Positions 8,193 through 17,097 of a stretch of DNA of 64,000 nt are shown piece after piece; the stretch's first letter is position 1; the number at the start of each line of letters is the position of its first letter. Position numbers and translations under genes: made by a program. The stretch covers positions 1-64,000 of the forward strand of contig JAKSNY010000009.1 of assembly GCA_024399495.1 (NCBI GenBank), written 5' to 3'. Under the pieces are notes generated by a model. That model did not search any database. It saw nothing but the letters and a program-made list of their open reading frames with translations, and was not told where the DNA came from. The DNA comes from Paludibacteraceae bacterium (GTDB taxonomy: Bacteria > Bacteroidota > Bacteroidia > Bacteroidales > Paludibacteraceae).

Positions 8193-9539
8193 TTAATTTT
8201 GTCCTGTAATCTGTTTGTAGTGGCGTAGGCAGACAAAATATGCTATGCTTTGCTCTATGCGTGTATCTAAGGCATTTCGGTAGAGTGTCTGAGCCTCTAA
8301 CAGTTCAGACATTGAGACAAGTCCTGATTTATAGTATTGGCTGCTTAGACGTAAGTTAGATGAAGCGTCGTCAACAGCTTGGTCTGCAAGCAGATAACTG
8401 CGATAGGCGGCATCCAGTTCATCCCATATCTTTTGCGTTTGCAACTCCAGTTTGGCAGTAACGTCAGACTGCATATTCTGAGCCTCCTCTATCTTGTAGT
8501 TCTGTTTCTTGATATTGTAGGCTGTCTCACCCCAAGCAGTTATAGGAATGCTTACAGTTGCAAAACCTGTAAGGTTAGTCCTGTTTTTCTCCAGCAGGTT
8601 ATTATACATGTAGGAGCCTCCCAATCCTATCTGCGGTAAGGTTTCGCCTATAATCATACGCTTTTGCAGTTGGTTTGCCTTAACATTCAGAGCAAGTAGC
8701 TTGACCTCACTTCTGTTTTGTACTGCCTCTGTATTGTCCATTTTCAGTTCCCACGGCGATGTAACCTCACCAATGGTATCTGTAAGGCAGATGGAATCTG
8801 TGTATGCCACTCCAATCTTTTGACACAATGCCCGCTTTGACAGTTTTATGCCATTCTCTATCTTTATGGCATTTGACTTCATCTCATTGCTTTTAAGTTT
8901 CACCCTAAGACCGTCATTCTCTGTAATAAGACCAGCCTGTAGAGCCACCCTTACATCTTTATCAAGGTTATTAAGCAATACCAGTACAGTGTTTACTGTC
9001 TTCAGCTTCTCCTCCAGCATTTTAGTCTGCCAATAAAGTTCCTCTGTACTGAGCATGAGTTCACGCTCCGCTATCTGTTTCTGATAGGTGGAAGCCTCTA
9101 TTCCCAGTTTTGCAAGTTTGTTTCCTGTAACAATCCTGCCGCCGGCATAGATAGGTTGCACCGCTAAAACATTGGTGACCACACCTTTCTCTAAGAAATC
9201 CACATGGTCTGAAATTCCAAACGGTTTAAGGGCAATATCATAAATGTTTTGCAGAACATTACGCAGTCCATCGTGACTGATATCGCTTATTCCGTATTCT
9301 ATGTATGATTTATCTGAGTGGAACGCCCCAGCCGACGCACTTACTGTAGGAAAATACTTGCTAAGGGCGGCTTTCTTGGTCTGCTCCGCCTCCTTAACGG
9401 CAAGTTCAGCATTCTTTATGTCTGCATTGTTGGCTACGGCAAGCCTCAGACAAGAGTCCAATGACAACCCTTGCCCCCACGACACTGCTGAAACCAGTCC
9501 GAATAACAAAAATACTATATATTTAAACTCATACATCAT
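8193..9539 (-). CDS. TolC-family outer membrane efflux protein (RND operon)
   Basis: The 448-residue protein has a signal peptide (about 1-22, ending SWGQG), the LSLDSCLRLAVANNADIKNA start of the outer-membrane-factor domain and two long helical repeats. It would form the outer-membrane exit duct for the RND pump encoded just upstream. It is the last gene of the operon TetR-HlyD-RND-TolC. Its first codons (MMYE) and the stop codon of the RND gene lie in a TCATACA tandem repeat, so the true start could be either of the two ATGs at 9539 and 9536. Confidence 0.9.
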   Translation of the reverse strand: MMYEFKYIVFLLFGLVSAVSWGQGLSLDSCLRLAVANNADIKNAELAVKEAEQTKKAALSKYFPTVSASAGAFHSDKSYIEYGISDISHDGLRNVLQNIYDIALKPFGISDHVDFLEKGVVTNVLAVQPIYAGGRIVTGNKLAKLGIEASTYQKQIAERELMLSTEELYWQTKMLEEKLKTVNTVLVLLNNLDKDVRVALQAGLITENDGLRVKLKSNEMKSNAIKIENGIKLSKRALCQKIGVAYTDSICLTDTIGEVTSPWELKMDNTEAVQNRSEVKLLALNVKANQLQKRMIIGETLPQIGLGGSYMYNNLLEKNRTNLTGFATVSIPITAWGETAYNIKKQNYKIEEAQNMQSDVTAKLELQTQKIWDELDAAYRSYLLADQAVDDASSNLRLSSQYYKSGLVSMSELLEAQTLYRNALDTRIEQSIAYFVCLRHYKQITGQN

Positions 9540-9560
9540 ACATTATACATCATACATCAT
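9531..9560 (-). repeat. TCATACA-type repeat across the RND stop and TolC start
   Basis: About four 7-bp units (CATACAT or CATTATA forms) run through the RND stop codon, the 17-bp spacer and the first four codons of the TolC gene. Related arrays are at 12680-12702 and 54857-54881. Confidence 0.8.
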
Positions 9561-12500
9561 TTATATATTCTCCAGTACGCCACAGGTAATATTGTTACTA
9601 TTAAAACTAAAGAGAATACAGTGCCGAAACATATAATCACACCCATAGGCATCCAAAGCGTACTACGGCTCATAATCATAGGAACCACACCTAATGCGGT
9701 GGTTGCAGAGGTAAGGAATATAGGTCTCATACGTCTTGTGCCGGCAAGGAATGCAGCCTCTTTTGCACTCATCTTCTCCTTTTTACGCAACTCTTCCGCA
9801 TACTCAAACATTATTATTCCGTTACGTACTATAATTCCAATAAGACTCACAACTCCAAGTACAGATGTTATACCAAAATCCAGCCCAAACATCTTTAGCC
9901 CTAAGAACGCTCCAAAGAAACAGAGCAGAGTGGCAGACAGAGATAAGAAAGCAAGACCTATATTCCCGAAATCGTAGAGTAGAAATGCAAATATTACCAC
10001 AATGGCAAGTCCAATGCCTAACATAATTTCGGGAATCAGGTCTTCGTTTATACCTGTAAGTCCTCCCCATTTTATTTTTATGGACGATGGCAGGTTTGGA
10101 ATTATATTATCGTTCAGATATTTCTTTATTTTTCCCATCGGCACAGGTTGGCTTTTACCAAATTCCAAGTCTGCCGATACTGTTATTGCTCTCATGCCAT
10201 TTCTATGTTGGATTGATGCACGTTGGTAGTCAGGCTCTACTGTGGCTATCTGACGTAGCGGTACCCAAGTTCCGGTAGCGGTAGGGACCAGCATGTTTTC
10301 TAATGCTGTAAGATTATGCTTGTCATCATCTTTTACAATGTGAAGTACCACAGGGATATTGTAATCTCCTTCCCACAATGTGGTAAGTGGTTGTCCGTTC
10401 TCAAAGCTTGCAAGTTGCATTGAAAGCGATGCTGGTGTAACTCCCACACGTGCCGCTTCATCTTGTTTAAGTGTAACCTTGATGCAAGGTAGGCTCTCGT
10501 CTGTTGTGGCATGAATCCAGTCAAGGTCTTCGTAAAGTGAGTCACGCATAAATTTCTCTAACCTGTCAGAGTATTTCTGAATCTCTGTAAGGTCATCTCC
10601 CATAAAGTGAATCTCAATAGGATTGGCAGCCATCTGATAGTCCATTTGCTTGAATCGTACACTTGCATTTGGAAAATAGTCAAACATATAGTCTGTATAT
10701 TCCTCTAAGAAACTCTCTGTAGCCTCATTTGATTTTGTGTTTACTATGAATTGTGCATAGTTTGTACGAGGCAGTGACGGGGCATAGCATGCATGAAATC
10801 TTGGAGAGCCGCTACCTATAAATTTTGTTACGGCGGTTATACGCTTGTCGCCTTTTATTATGGTCTCTATGCTGTCACACAGCGATGCCGTCTCTTCTAT
10901 TGAACTTCCGTATGGCAGACGTACCTCTATGGCAAAGCAACTTCGCTCTGCCTTAGGCATCATCTGAACATTTAGCGATAAGAATATAAGTACACCTGCG
11001 GCAATGGTTGCTCCTGCAACGGATAATGTTATAATCGGGTGCTTGAAACACCATTTAAGTAACCGGTCATATCCGTTTTGCAAGATATTGAAAAATATAT
11101 TTTGTGTGCGTTCCACAGCATTTAATTTCTTGTCATGTTTTTGACGTTTTATAAAGAAAAACTCAAGGAATGGCACTACTAATATGGCATATAGCAGTGA
11201 TGTGCCAAGTGAGAACATTACAGTCCAAGGGAATAGTTGTATAAAGTCCGCCATCGGGCCTGTAAGGGTCTTGGTTATAGGGAAAAACATTCCTATAATG
11301 GCAACGGTGGCAAGCAGTAGCGGTGGAAATAGTTCATTGGCACTTATTACGGCAGAGTTCCAGCGGGAATATCCACGTCTAAGTCTGTCTATATAGCCAT
11401 CTATAATTACAATGGAGTTATCCACTATCATACCAAGTACAAATATAAGTGCCGCAAGTGATACTGTATTAAGTTCTATACCGCATATATACATCAGCAG
11501 TAGGCTTATAGCGGTACATATTGGAATTCCTGAACCGGCTACAAGTGCAGACCTTAACGGGAATAGCATAAGCATTACAAGAATCACAATGCCTATAGAT
11601 GTAAGCAGGTCTGTAAGGAAACTTGTTACAGACTCATCTACAACTTTAGGTTGGTCTGTAATACGGTTGATGCTTACAGAAGGTGGCAGAACCTCTCTAA
11701 ACTCATTAAGAACCTTATCCACTTCACGCCCGAATGCCACAATGTTGTTACCCGGTCTAACCTCTAAAGATAATAATAGTGTGTTGTTTCCGTCTTTTAC
11801 AACATAACTTGACGGTGTAGGGTAGTGGCGCTCTATTGCTGCTATATCTTTCAGCCTTACTATATGCCCCGATGGGTCAGTATATACAATCTGCTCTTCC
11901 AACTCCTCTTCACTTACAAATCCCTTCTGCAAATGTATTGGGGCGGACTGAGTGTTGAAATCTGTTGTTCCCGATATGGTTGTGAATCCCTGAGAGAACA
12001 GTTTTGCCATCAGTACCTTGGAATCTATTCCGTATTGTGCTAATTTTTCGGGTATGATATATACACCGATTTGCTCATGTTGAGAGCCTATTATTTTGAT
12101 TCTTCCAAGTGATTTTATTAAGTTTAGTCTATCGCTAAGTGATTTTGCATAATCTCCAAGTTCACGTGGCGATTTGTCTGCCGATTCCAATGTGATAAGC
12201 AGTGATGATGTGTTGCCAAAATCATCAATCACCGCTATTGTAAGCACACCTGCAGGCAGTTGGATTTTAAAGTCCTTTAGTCCGTGGCGTATCTTTGACC
12301 AAACCTCGTCTTTATCGTGTACATCTTTTGATAAATCTACATAGATATACGCCATGCCGTCTTCAGAGTAAGAGTATGTCTTAGTCTTATCAATCTCTTG
12401 AAATGAGAACAGGTAGCGTTCAAGCGGTGTTGTAAGTTGCTCCTCTACCTGTGCCGATGTGGCTCCCGGATATACACCTACAACAACACCTTGCCTTATT

Positions 12501-12637
12501 GTGAATTGTGGGAACTCATCTTTGTTCATATCAAAAAGTCCATAGAACCCAAGCACAACAAGCACTGCCACAATAGCAAAAATTATGCTATGCTGCCTCA
12601 TCGCCTTAGATACTATGTTATTGCTCTCCAATTTCAT
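9557..12637 (-). CDS. RND-family efflux transporter permease
   Basis: At 1026 residues this is a full-length AcrB-type inner-membrane antiporter subunit. It has the N-terminal TM1 (MRQHSIIFAIVAVLVVLGFYGL), the periplasmic PGATSAQVEEQLTTPLE region and the TM4 segment with LAALIFVLGMIVDNSIVIIDGYID (about 395-418), which holds the proton-relay acidic residue. The second half repeats the fold, with LTSATTALGVVPMI near the end. The partners are the adaptor upstream and TolC downstream. The substrate is unknown; the neighbouring TetR gene suggests drug or bile-type compounds, which is inference. Confidence 0.93.
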   Translation of the reverse strand: MKLESNNIVSKAMRQHSIIFAIVAVLVVLGFYGLFDMNKDEFPQFTIRQGVVVGVYPGATSAQVEEQLTTPLERYLFSFQEIDKTKTYSYSEDGMAYIYVDLSKDVHDKDEVWSKIRHGLKDFKIQLPAGVLTIAVIDDFGNTSSLLITLESADKSPRELGDYAKSLSDRLNLIKSLGRIKIIGSQHEQIGVYIIPEKLAQYGIDSKVLMAKLFSQGFTTISGTTDFNTQSAPIHLQKGFVSEEELEEQIVYTDPSGHIVRLKDIAAIERHYPTPSSYVVKDGNNTLLLSLEVRPGNNIVAFGREVDKVLNEFREVLPPSVSINRITDQPKVVDESVTSFLTDLLTSIGIVILVMLMLFPLRSALVAGSGIPICTAISLLLMYICGIELNTVSLAALIFVLGMIVDNSIVIIDGYIDRLRRGYSRWNSAVISANELFPPLLLATVAIIGMFFPITKTLTGPMADFIQLFPWTVMFSLGTSLLYAILVVPFLEFFFIKRQKHDKKLNAVERTQNIFFNILQNGYDRLLKWCFKHPIITLSVAGATIAAGVLIFLSLNVQMMPKAERSCFAIEVRLPYGSSIEETASLCDSIETIIKGDKRITAVTKFIGSGSPRFHACYAPSLPRTNYAQFIVNTKSNEATESFLEEYTDYMFDYFPNASVRFKQMDYQMAANPIEIHFMGDDLTEIQKYSDRLEKFMRDSLYEDLDWIHATTDESLPCIKVTLKQDEAARVGVTPASLSMQLASFENGQPLTTLWEGDYNIPVVLHIVKDDDKHNLTALENMLVPTATGTWVPLRQIATVEPDYQRASIQHRNGMRAITVSADLEFGKSQPVPMGKIKKYLNDNIIPNLPSSIKIKWGGLTGINEDLIPEIMLGIGLAIVVIFAFLLYDFGNIGLAFLSLSATLLCFFGAFLGLKMFGLDFGITSVLGVVSLIGIIVRNGIIMFEYAEELRKKEKMSAKEAAFLAGTRRMRPIFLTSATTALGVVPMIMSRSTLWMPMGVIICFGTVFSLVLIVTILPVAYWRIYK

Positions 12638-12679
12638 TTTAATCTCGCCTACGGCTCATTAAAATAAATATTCCTTTTT

Positions 12680-12702
12680 ATCATACATCATACATCATAC
12701 AT
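12680..12702 (-). repeat. TCATACA-type repeat between adaptor and RND genes
   Basis: Three perfect 7-bp units (ATCATAC...) lie in the 73-bp spacer between the stop of the adaptor gene and the ATG of the RND gene. Confidence 0.8.
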
Positions 12703-12710
12703 ATTCTGTA

Positions 12711-13742
12711 CTATTGTACAATCACAATACCGTCTTCATAAACTTTTTGTCTGCCTTGTACTATAACGGAATCTCCATCATTAAGCCCTGATGTAACTAT
12801 TATTCCATTATTTGCAAAACCTCCAGTCTCCACTTTTTTCCTCTTTGATGTGCCGTTTACAACACACCATACATATCTGCCGTCTGGCATAAGTTGTACA
12901 GACTCGTAAGGTATTATAATGTTATTGCTAGATTTGTCACTTCTTACTTCAGCCTTGCATACCATACCTGATAAAAGTTTTCCATCGGGATTCGGAATAA
13001 TGATTGTAACCTCGTATGTGTGAGATAAATCGCTGGCATCCACATTCTTGCTGAACACCTTGCCGCAAACCTTGTAATTGTCCAGTGCAAGTACCGTTAC
13101 GTCTGCTTTCTGACCCTCTTTTATCTTTGAAATATCATTTTCAGGAACTTCTATTTTTACAAGCATTGTGTCTGTGTTTATCAATTTTAAGAAACTTTGT
13201 GATGGCAACAGATGACTTCCTATTCCCATAGCCTTGCCGCTTATAATGCCATTAAATGGGGCTTTAAGTGTACAATCGTCAAAATTTTTACGAGCCATCT
13301 CTGCCGTAGATTCCGCTTGCTCTAATTTAGTCTCCATCTCTATCCATTTTACCTCACTTATAGAGCCACTGTCGTGTACCGTTTTTAGCCTGTTGTAGGC
13401 ATCTTTGGCTTGCTTTAGAGTGGCTTCTGCCGCTTTAAGTGCATTGTTTGCCTGTGTGTTATCAACTTCCGCTAAAATTTGCCCTTTCTTTACCTTCTGT
13501 CCCTCTGACACATAAACTTTTTTAAGCTTTCCTCCTGTCTGAAAACTAAGCATGGTTGATTGGTTCTCTGCCAATTTTCCGGAATAGCTTTGTGCTTGTG
13601 CAGATTCTATGGTGTCGTGTACAACCACTACCGTTACTGCAATTGGTTCCAATGTTTTCTCCCCTTTACGTGTGATTCCGTTACATGATGATAATATCAA
13701 TGCTGTAAGTATGGAAATTAGTATGTATATGGTTCTGTTCAT
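12711..13742 (-). CDS. RND periplasmic adaptor lipoprotein (HlyD/AcrA type)
   Basis: The 343-residue protein starts with a lipoprotein signal peptide (lipobox LSSC at about 17-20). It has the split biotinyl-lipoyl domain (LSFQTGGKLKKVYVSEGQKVKKGQILAEVD and KAPFNGIISGKAMGIGSHL) around a helical hairpin, then the beta-barrel and membrane-proximal domains. It links the RND pump to TolC in the periplasm. The ATG is 3 bases after the TetR stop codon. Confidence 0.92.
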   Translation of the reverse strand: MNRTIYILISILTALILSSCNGITRKGEKTLEPIAVTVVVVHDTIESAQAQSYSGKLAENQSTMLSFQTGGKLKKVYVSEGQKVKKGQILAEVDNTQANNALKAAEATLKQAKDAYNRLKTVHDSGSISEVKWIEMETKLEQAESTAEMARKNFDDCTLKAPFNGIISGKAMGIGSHLLPSQSFLKLINTDTMLVKIEVPENDISKIKEGQKADVTVLALDNYKVCGKVFSKNVDASDLSHTYEVTIIIPNPDGKLLSGMVCKAEVRSDKSSNNIIIPYESVQLMPDGRYVWCVVNGTSKRKKVETGGFANNGIIVTSGLNDGDSVIVQGRQKVYEDGIVIVQ

Positions 13743-13745
13743 AAT

Positions 13746-14327
13746 CTATTGCTTTTTGTTCTCTAGTTTAATGGCTACACCGTCTGCCAAAAGATTGGTC
13801 ATTATATCGTAGGTAGAGGCAAAGTCCTTGTATTTGCCTGCTATAAAGAATTGAACTTCCAAACTTTTTAAAATCATACAAGACATACCCGCTAAAGCGT
13901 CCGCATCTATCAACTTAGGTTGGAACGCCATTATGTAATTTTTAATGGCATTGTATTCCCATTTGTCAAACTCATCTCTTATGGGTTTAAGAAAATAGTA
14001 GTCGCTTGAGGCGTTATCGGCAAGCAGTGTATTGCAAAAAAGCGGATATTTGCTAATGCTTTCCATTCTTGTTTGCATATACTGTTTGAACTGCTCTATG
14101 TTTTTTGTAGCACAGAGCAACGGTTCAAGTAGGGATTTTATCTCCTTTATCTCATCTTCTATTACACTTAACATAATAGATTCCTTATCCGAGAAATGAT
14201 TATATAGAGTGCCTTTTGACTTGTGAGCCAGTTTGGCAATCTCTTCCATAGATGTCTTATTGAATCCGTAAGTTTTAAACAACTCAATAGCACTTATAAG
14301 TAAGCTGTTTCTGGTGTTTAATTTCAT
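13746..14327 (-). CDS. TetR/AcrR family repressor of the efflux operon
   Basis: The N-terminal HTH reads LLISAIELFKTYGFNKTSMEEIAKLAHKSKGTLYNHFSDKESIML, the classical TetR DNA-binding domain. The C-terminal ligand domain is divergent. It is the first gene of the operon, directly before the adaptor, RND and TolC genes. A palindrome over its own transcription start (14338-14356) suggests autorepression. The ATG at 14327 is chosen; a longer frame to 14360 would run through the operator and promoter. Confidence 0.92.
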   Translation of the reverse strand: MKLNTRNSLLISAIELFKTYGFNKTSMEEIAKLAHKSKGTLYNHFSDKESIMLSVIEDEIKEIKSLLEPLLCATKNIEQFKQYMQTRMESISKYPLFCNTLLADNASSDYYFLKPIRDEFDKWEYNAIKNYIMAFQPKLIDADALAGMSCMILKSLEVQFFIAGKYKDFASTYDIMTNLLADGVAIKLENKKQ

Positions 14328-14337
14328 ATAAAATTGA

Positions 14338-14356
14338 ACGATTAAACAAAAATCGT
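14338..14356. promoter_or_regulatory. candidate TetR operator
   Basis: ACGATT-N7-AATCGT is a perfect 6+6 palindrome of 19 bp. It lies directly behind the -7 box, where the transcription start is expected, and 11 bases before the TetR ATG. Its position fits an autoregulatory site. Confidence 0.65.
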
Positions 14357-14357
14357 A

Positions 14358-14389
14358 CAAAAGTATAATATTTTTTTAATACTACCAAA
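14358..14389 (-). promoter_or_regulatory. promoter of the TetR-RND operon
   Basis: On the minus strand TTTG (14389-14386), a 20-base spacer and TACTTTTG (14365-14358) match the Bacteroidota TTTG-N19-21-TAnnTTTG consensus exactly. Confidence 0.8.
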
Positions 14390-14443
14390 TAAATTTTGTA
14401 AATTGTGAGAAAAAACATTAAATTCGCATTGTAGAATCTACCT

Positions 14444-15007
14444 ATGATTAGTCAGGACTCAATATTGCCGTCAGAGTTGTTGCTGCATTGCTGCTGCGCT
14501 CCATGCAGTGCACCCATACTAGAGTGGCTTCTAAATAATGGTTATAAGCCCACCTTGTTCTTCTATAATCCTAATATATACCCTATAGAGGAGTATGACA
14601 AACGCAAGAATGAACTGATTAAATATGCCTATAAATTAGGTGTTGAGTTTATTGACGGAGATTATGACCACGATGAGTGGCTCAAATGCGTATGCGGACA
14701 CGAGTCTGATAAGGAGCGTGGACAGCGTTGCCTGTTATGCTTTACTATGCGTCTTAAACGTACAGCAGAGGTGGCTGCGGAGCGTGGTATTAAACTTATA
14801 GCCACTACTTTGGCATCATCAAGATGGAAAAGTATAGAACAAATAGAGGCGGCTGGCTTAAAAGCAGTCGCCTCATATTCTGATTTAAAGTTCTGGTCTA
14901 GGAATTGGCGGAAAGACGGACTTCAAGAGCGTCGTCGCATACTTCTTGCCGAGAATCGGTTTTACAACCAAACCTACTGTGGTTGTGAGTTCTCCATATC
15001 TTTATAG
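14444..15007 (+). CDS. queH: epoxyqueuosine reductase QueH
   Basis: The enzyme reduces epoxyqueuosine to queuosine in tRNA and is the non-homologous replacement of QueG. The 187-residue protein carries the metal-binding cysteines of the DUF208/QueH family: HCCCAPC (about 15-21), CLLC (96-99) and a C-terminal YCGCEFS. FYNPNIYPIEEYDKR is also typical. It is divergent from the TetR operon. The last codon and stop (TTA TAG) are the first six bases of a dispersed 18-bp repeat, so the C-terminus may have been altered. Confidence 0.9.
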   Translation: MISQDSILPSELLLHCCCAPCSAPILEWLLNNGYKPTLFFYNPNIYPIEEYDKRKNELIKYAYKLGVEFIDGDYDHDEWLKCVCGHESDKERGQRCLLCFTMRLKRTAEVAAERGIKLIATTLASSRWKSIEQIEAAGLKAVASYSDLKFWSRNWRKDGLQERRRILLAENRFYNQTYCGCEFSISL

Positions 15008-15018
15008 GGAAGCGTACA
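15001..15018 (+). repeat. 18-bp dispersed repeat at the queH stop codon
   Basis: TTTATAGGGAAGCGTACA supplies the last sense codon and stop codon of queH. Two further perfect copies lie in tandem at 20075-20110. Confidence 0.85.
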
Positions 15019-15070
15019 TTGATACTTCAATTAAGCATACAACTGAGCTAAATAATCGTTTGAAATTATA

Positions 15071-15102
15071 TTTGCAGGAAATGGATTAATTGCGTACCTT
15101 TG
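15071..15102 (+). promoter_or_regulatory. promoter of the 200-aa secreted protein gene
   Basis: TTTG (15071-15074), a 20-base spacer and TACCTTTG (15095-15102) match the Bacteroidota consensus. The expected start of transcription is about 20 bases before the ATG at 15130. Confidence 0.85.
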
Positions 15103-15129
15103 CGACGCTGATTTAATCCAAATATTATT

Positions 15130-15732
15130 ATGTTTATGAAAAAGAGAAAGCTATTTGTAACGGCTGTTGTTGTTATTTTGTTCCAAACCATTTTGTTTGC
15201 GAAGACTCCTACTGACCATTTGAACATTGGTAAAGCCATTGTATATAATGAAACCATTTATAACCTTGGGTGGAGCAGTCATCCTAATTATGATTTATAT
15301 ATTCAAGAGTATTTTCCTAAAGGAGAAAAGCCAGAGTCATATAACAACATGTATTCTATAACTGTTGATTTAAGGTCCGACGTAACAGTTGATGAGTTTG
15401 TAGCTGCAAAGGTGAGGGAATTAGACGAGCGCAAGAAAACTGATAAAGTTTGCCATTATCAAGTGTTGGAGAATAATGGAGAATTCATTGTTCACTTAGT
15501 AGTTAGTCAGGCAAGTACTAAAGAAGCAAATAAAATTGGGATGGTTGAATTTGATATTCAGTATTATCATATGATAGAGATTAATAATAGAAAGGTGCTT
15601 CAGTTAGATTTGTTCAGTCATCGTGAGTATGGCGATAATATACTTCCTTTTTTGTCAAGTTTAAATGATAAACTAAATGATTATATAAATGCCATTACAA
15701 AAATGGATGTCAAACCTGATTTATCTCATTAA
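15130..15732 (+). CDS. secreted protein of unknown function
   Basis: I do not recognise a family. The 200-residue protein has a clear signal peptide (KKRK, then a hydrophobic stretch to about residue 24, LFAKTP), so it should be periplasmic or exported. The mature part is mixed alpha/beta with a pattern of YSITVDLRSDVTVDEFVAAKVRELDERKK and later FDIQYYHMIEINNRKVLQLDLFSHREYG. No cysteines or obvious catalytic motif stand out apart from one Cys. It has its own strong promoter and ends with a 12-bp overlap of the convergent hydrolase gene. Confidence 0.7.
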   Translation: MFMKKRKLFVTAVVVILFQTILFAKTPTDHLNIGKAIVYNETIYNLGWSSHPNYDLYIQEYFPKGEKPESYNNMYSITVDLRSDVTVDEFVAAKVRELDERKKTDKVCHYQVLENNGEFIVHLVVSQASTKEANKIGMVEFDIQYYHMIEINNRKVLQLDLFSHREYGDNILPFLSSLNDKLNDYINAITKMDVKPDLSH

Positions 15733-16752
15733 TTCTAACCATTTTACAAATTCGTCAATGGCATCAGGCCAACTAGTGGGTCCATCATAATCAGCGGTTC
15801 CGTTCTCTTTTACTTTATAAAAGTTGTGTTCCAATCCGGGGTAGGCTTTCACCTTCCAGTTTTGCTTACCATTTCTAATAAATAAAAGCGGAAGATAGTC
15901 ACAGAATAAAGAACCTACATTTTTTGTTCCATAAGCCACATATACGGGCTGTTTCAAATCAGCAATGTCAAATAACTGCATAACAGAAAAAGAACAGGTT
16001 GTTTTAGGACTGTCACTTCCATCCGCAGGGAAATAATCTATGTTATTGACTTGCCATTCCCACCATTCATACAAACCGTCTATCTGTTTTTGAGCCTCTT
16101 CAGAATCTATTATTCCTTGTGCTTCCTGCCTTCTTATACCTGCTATATATTGGCTTGCTCTTCCTAATGGGGAACCTGAAAAATAACCTATAGCAGCCAC
16201 GTTTTTATTGCGTTTTGCCACCTCTACGGCGACGTAAGTTCCTTGTGAATGTCCAATAACATAAATCTTATTACTATCCACCCACGCCTGCTCCTTTAAA
16301 TAATCAACAAATTTGTCAGCCCGGTCTGCATAATATTCCAAATTGTTAGATTTCAGGTATTTTTCTGGGTATGAGTGTGGTATATCTTTATTTGTTACAT
16401 AACACCCATCATCATCTAATTCAGATTCAGACGTTTCTACCGGAACTCCAGGATTTGCCAACATAACCAGATGGTACTTTTCTGATAATGACTTATAATT
16501 TAAAGATTCCCACCATATAACACCCAATTCACCAGTGGATTTTTTATCTATCAGACTATATGCTCTTGAACCAATCAGGAACAATATAACCGGTTTTTTT
16601 ACAGTCAAACTTGTATCCGCTTTTATATATTGGACCGTATCATTCTCTAAATTAACCTGAAATGACCTGATATTCAAATTGTTGTAAATACCATCAGCGT
16701 ATGACAACGATGAGATGAATAATAGAAATAAAAAAAATACTTTAACTTTCAT
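15721..16752 (-). CDS. secreted alpha/beta hydrolase
   Basis: The mature protein shows an alpha/beta-hydrolase fold: PVILFLIGSRAYSL near the first strand and nucleophile elbow IGHSQGTYVAVE (GxSxG). A late PGLEHNFYK supplies the probable catalytic His. A signal peptide (KVKVFFLFLLFISSLSYA) fits a start at 16752; an ATG at 16776 in frame would add MNFITYQT before it. Substrate unknown (esterase, peptidase or acyl hydrolase are possible). It overlaps the convergent secreted-protein gene by 12 bp. Confidence 0.8.
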   Translation of the reverse strand: MKVKVFFLFLLFISSLSYADGIYNNLNIRSFQVNLENDTVQYIKADTSLTVKKPVILFLIGSRAYSLIDKKSTGELGVIWWESLNYKSLSEKYHLVMLANPGVPVETSESELDDDGCYVTNKDIPHSYPEKYLKSNNLEYYADRADKFVDYLKEQAWVDSNKIYVIGHSQGTYVAVEVAKRNKNVAAIGYFSGSPLGRASQYIAGIRRQEAQGIIDSEEAQKQIDGLYEWWEWQVNNIDYFPADGSDSPKTTCSFSVMQLFDIADLKQPVYVAYGTKNVGSLFCDYLPLLFIRNGKQNWKVKAYPGLEHNFYKVKENGTADYDGPTSWPDAIDEFVKWLELMR

Positions 16753-17097
16753 TGTTTGATATGTTATAAAATTCATAGTTAACTATTTCGTCATTGAATA
16801 AATCTTCATATTGACTTTTAATTCGTTTGAGGTGCGAAGATAGTGTTAAATAATGTTAAAAAAAATAGGGTGGGTAAAAAAGTAGTACAACACAAACGTT
16901 TTGGATAGTGAAATTATTGTATCTCAGTACACTGATTTTTTTAATTACGTAAAAAAAGTAGTAAATCTACACTGCTAATGACAAGCAAAGCCGCCCATAG
17001 TAAGCGGCTATCATTCTCAAGCACGTTGGACCGCAGTCCATTGCATCATATTGGTGGTAGTGGGGGAACATTTTTCTTGTCGTCTTTGACGACAGTC
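16753..17097. other. 345-bp intergenic region with small palindromes
   Basis: No gene is visible. It holds a -7-like TATCTTCG on the minus strand (about 16843-16836) for the hydrolase gene. A GC-rich hairpin AGCCGC/GCGGCT spans 16989-17009, and a TTGGAC-CGCA-GTCC palindrome lies near 17026-17040. A perfect TGTCGTC-TTT-GACGACA hairpin (17078-17094) lies 4 bases behind the stop codon of the next gene but lacks a T-run on that strand. Confidence 0.5.

Noticed and set aside
17078..17094. Terminator of the TlpA-like gene
   Set aside because: The stem is good, but on the gene's strand it is followed by AGAAAAA rather than a T-run.
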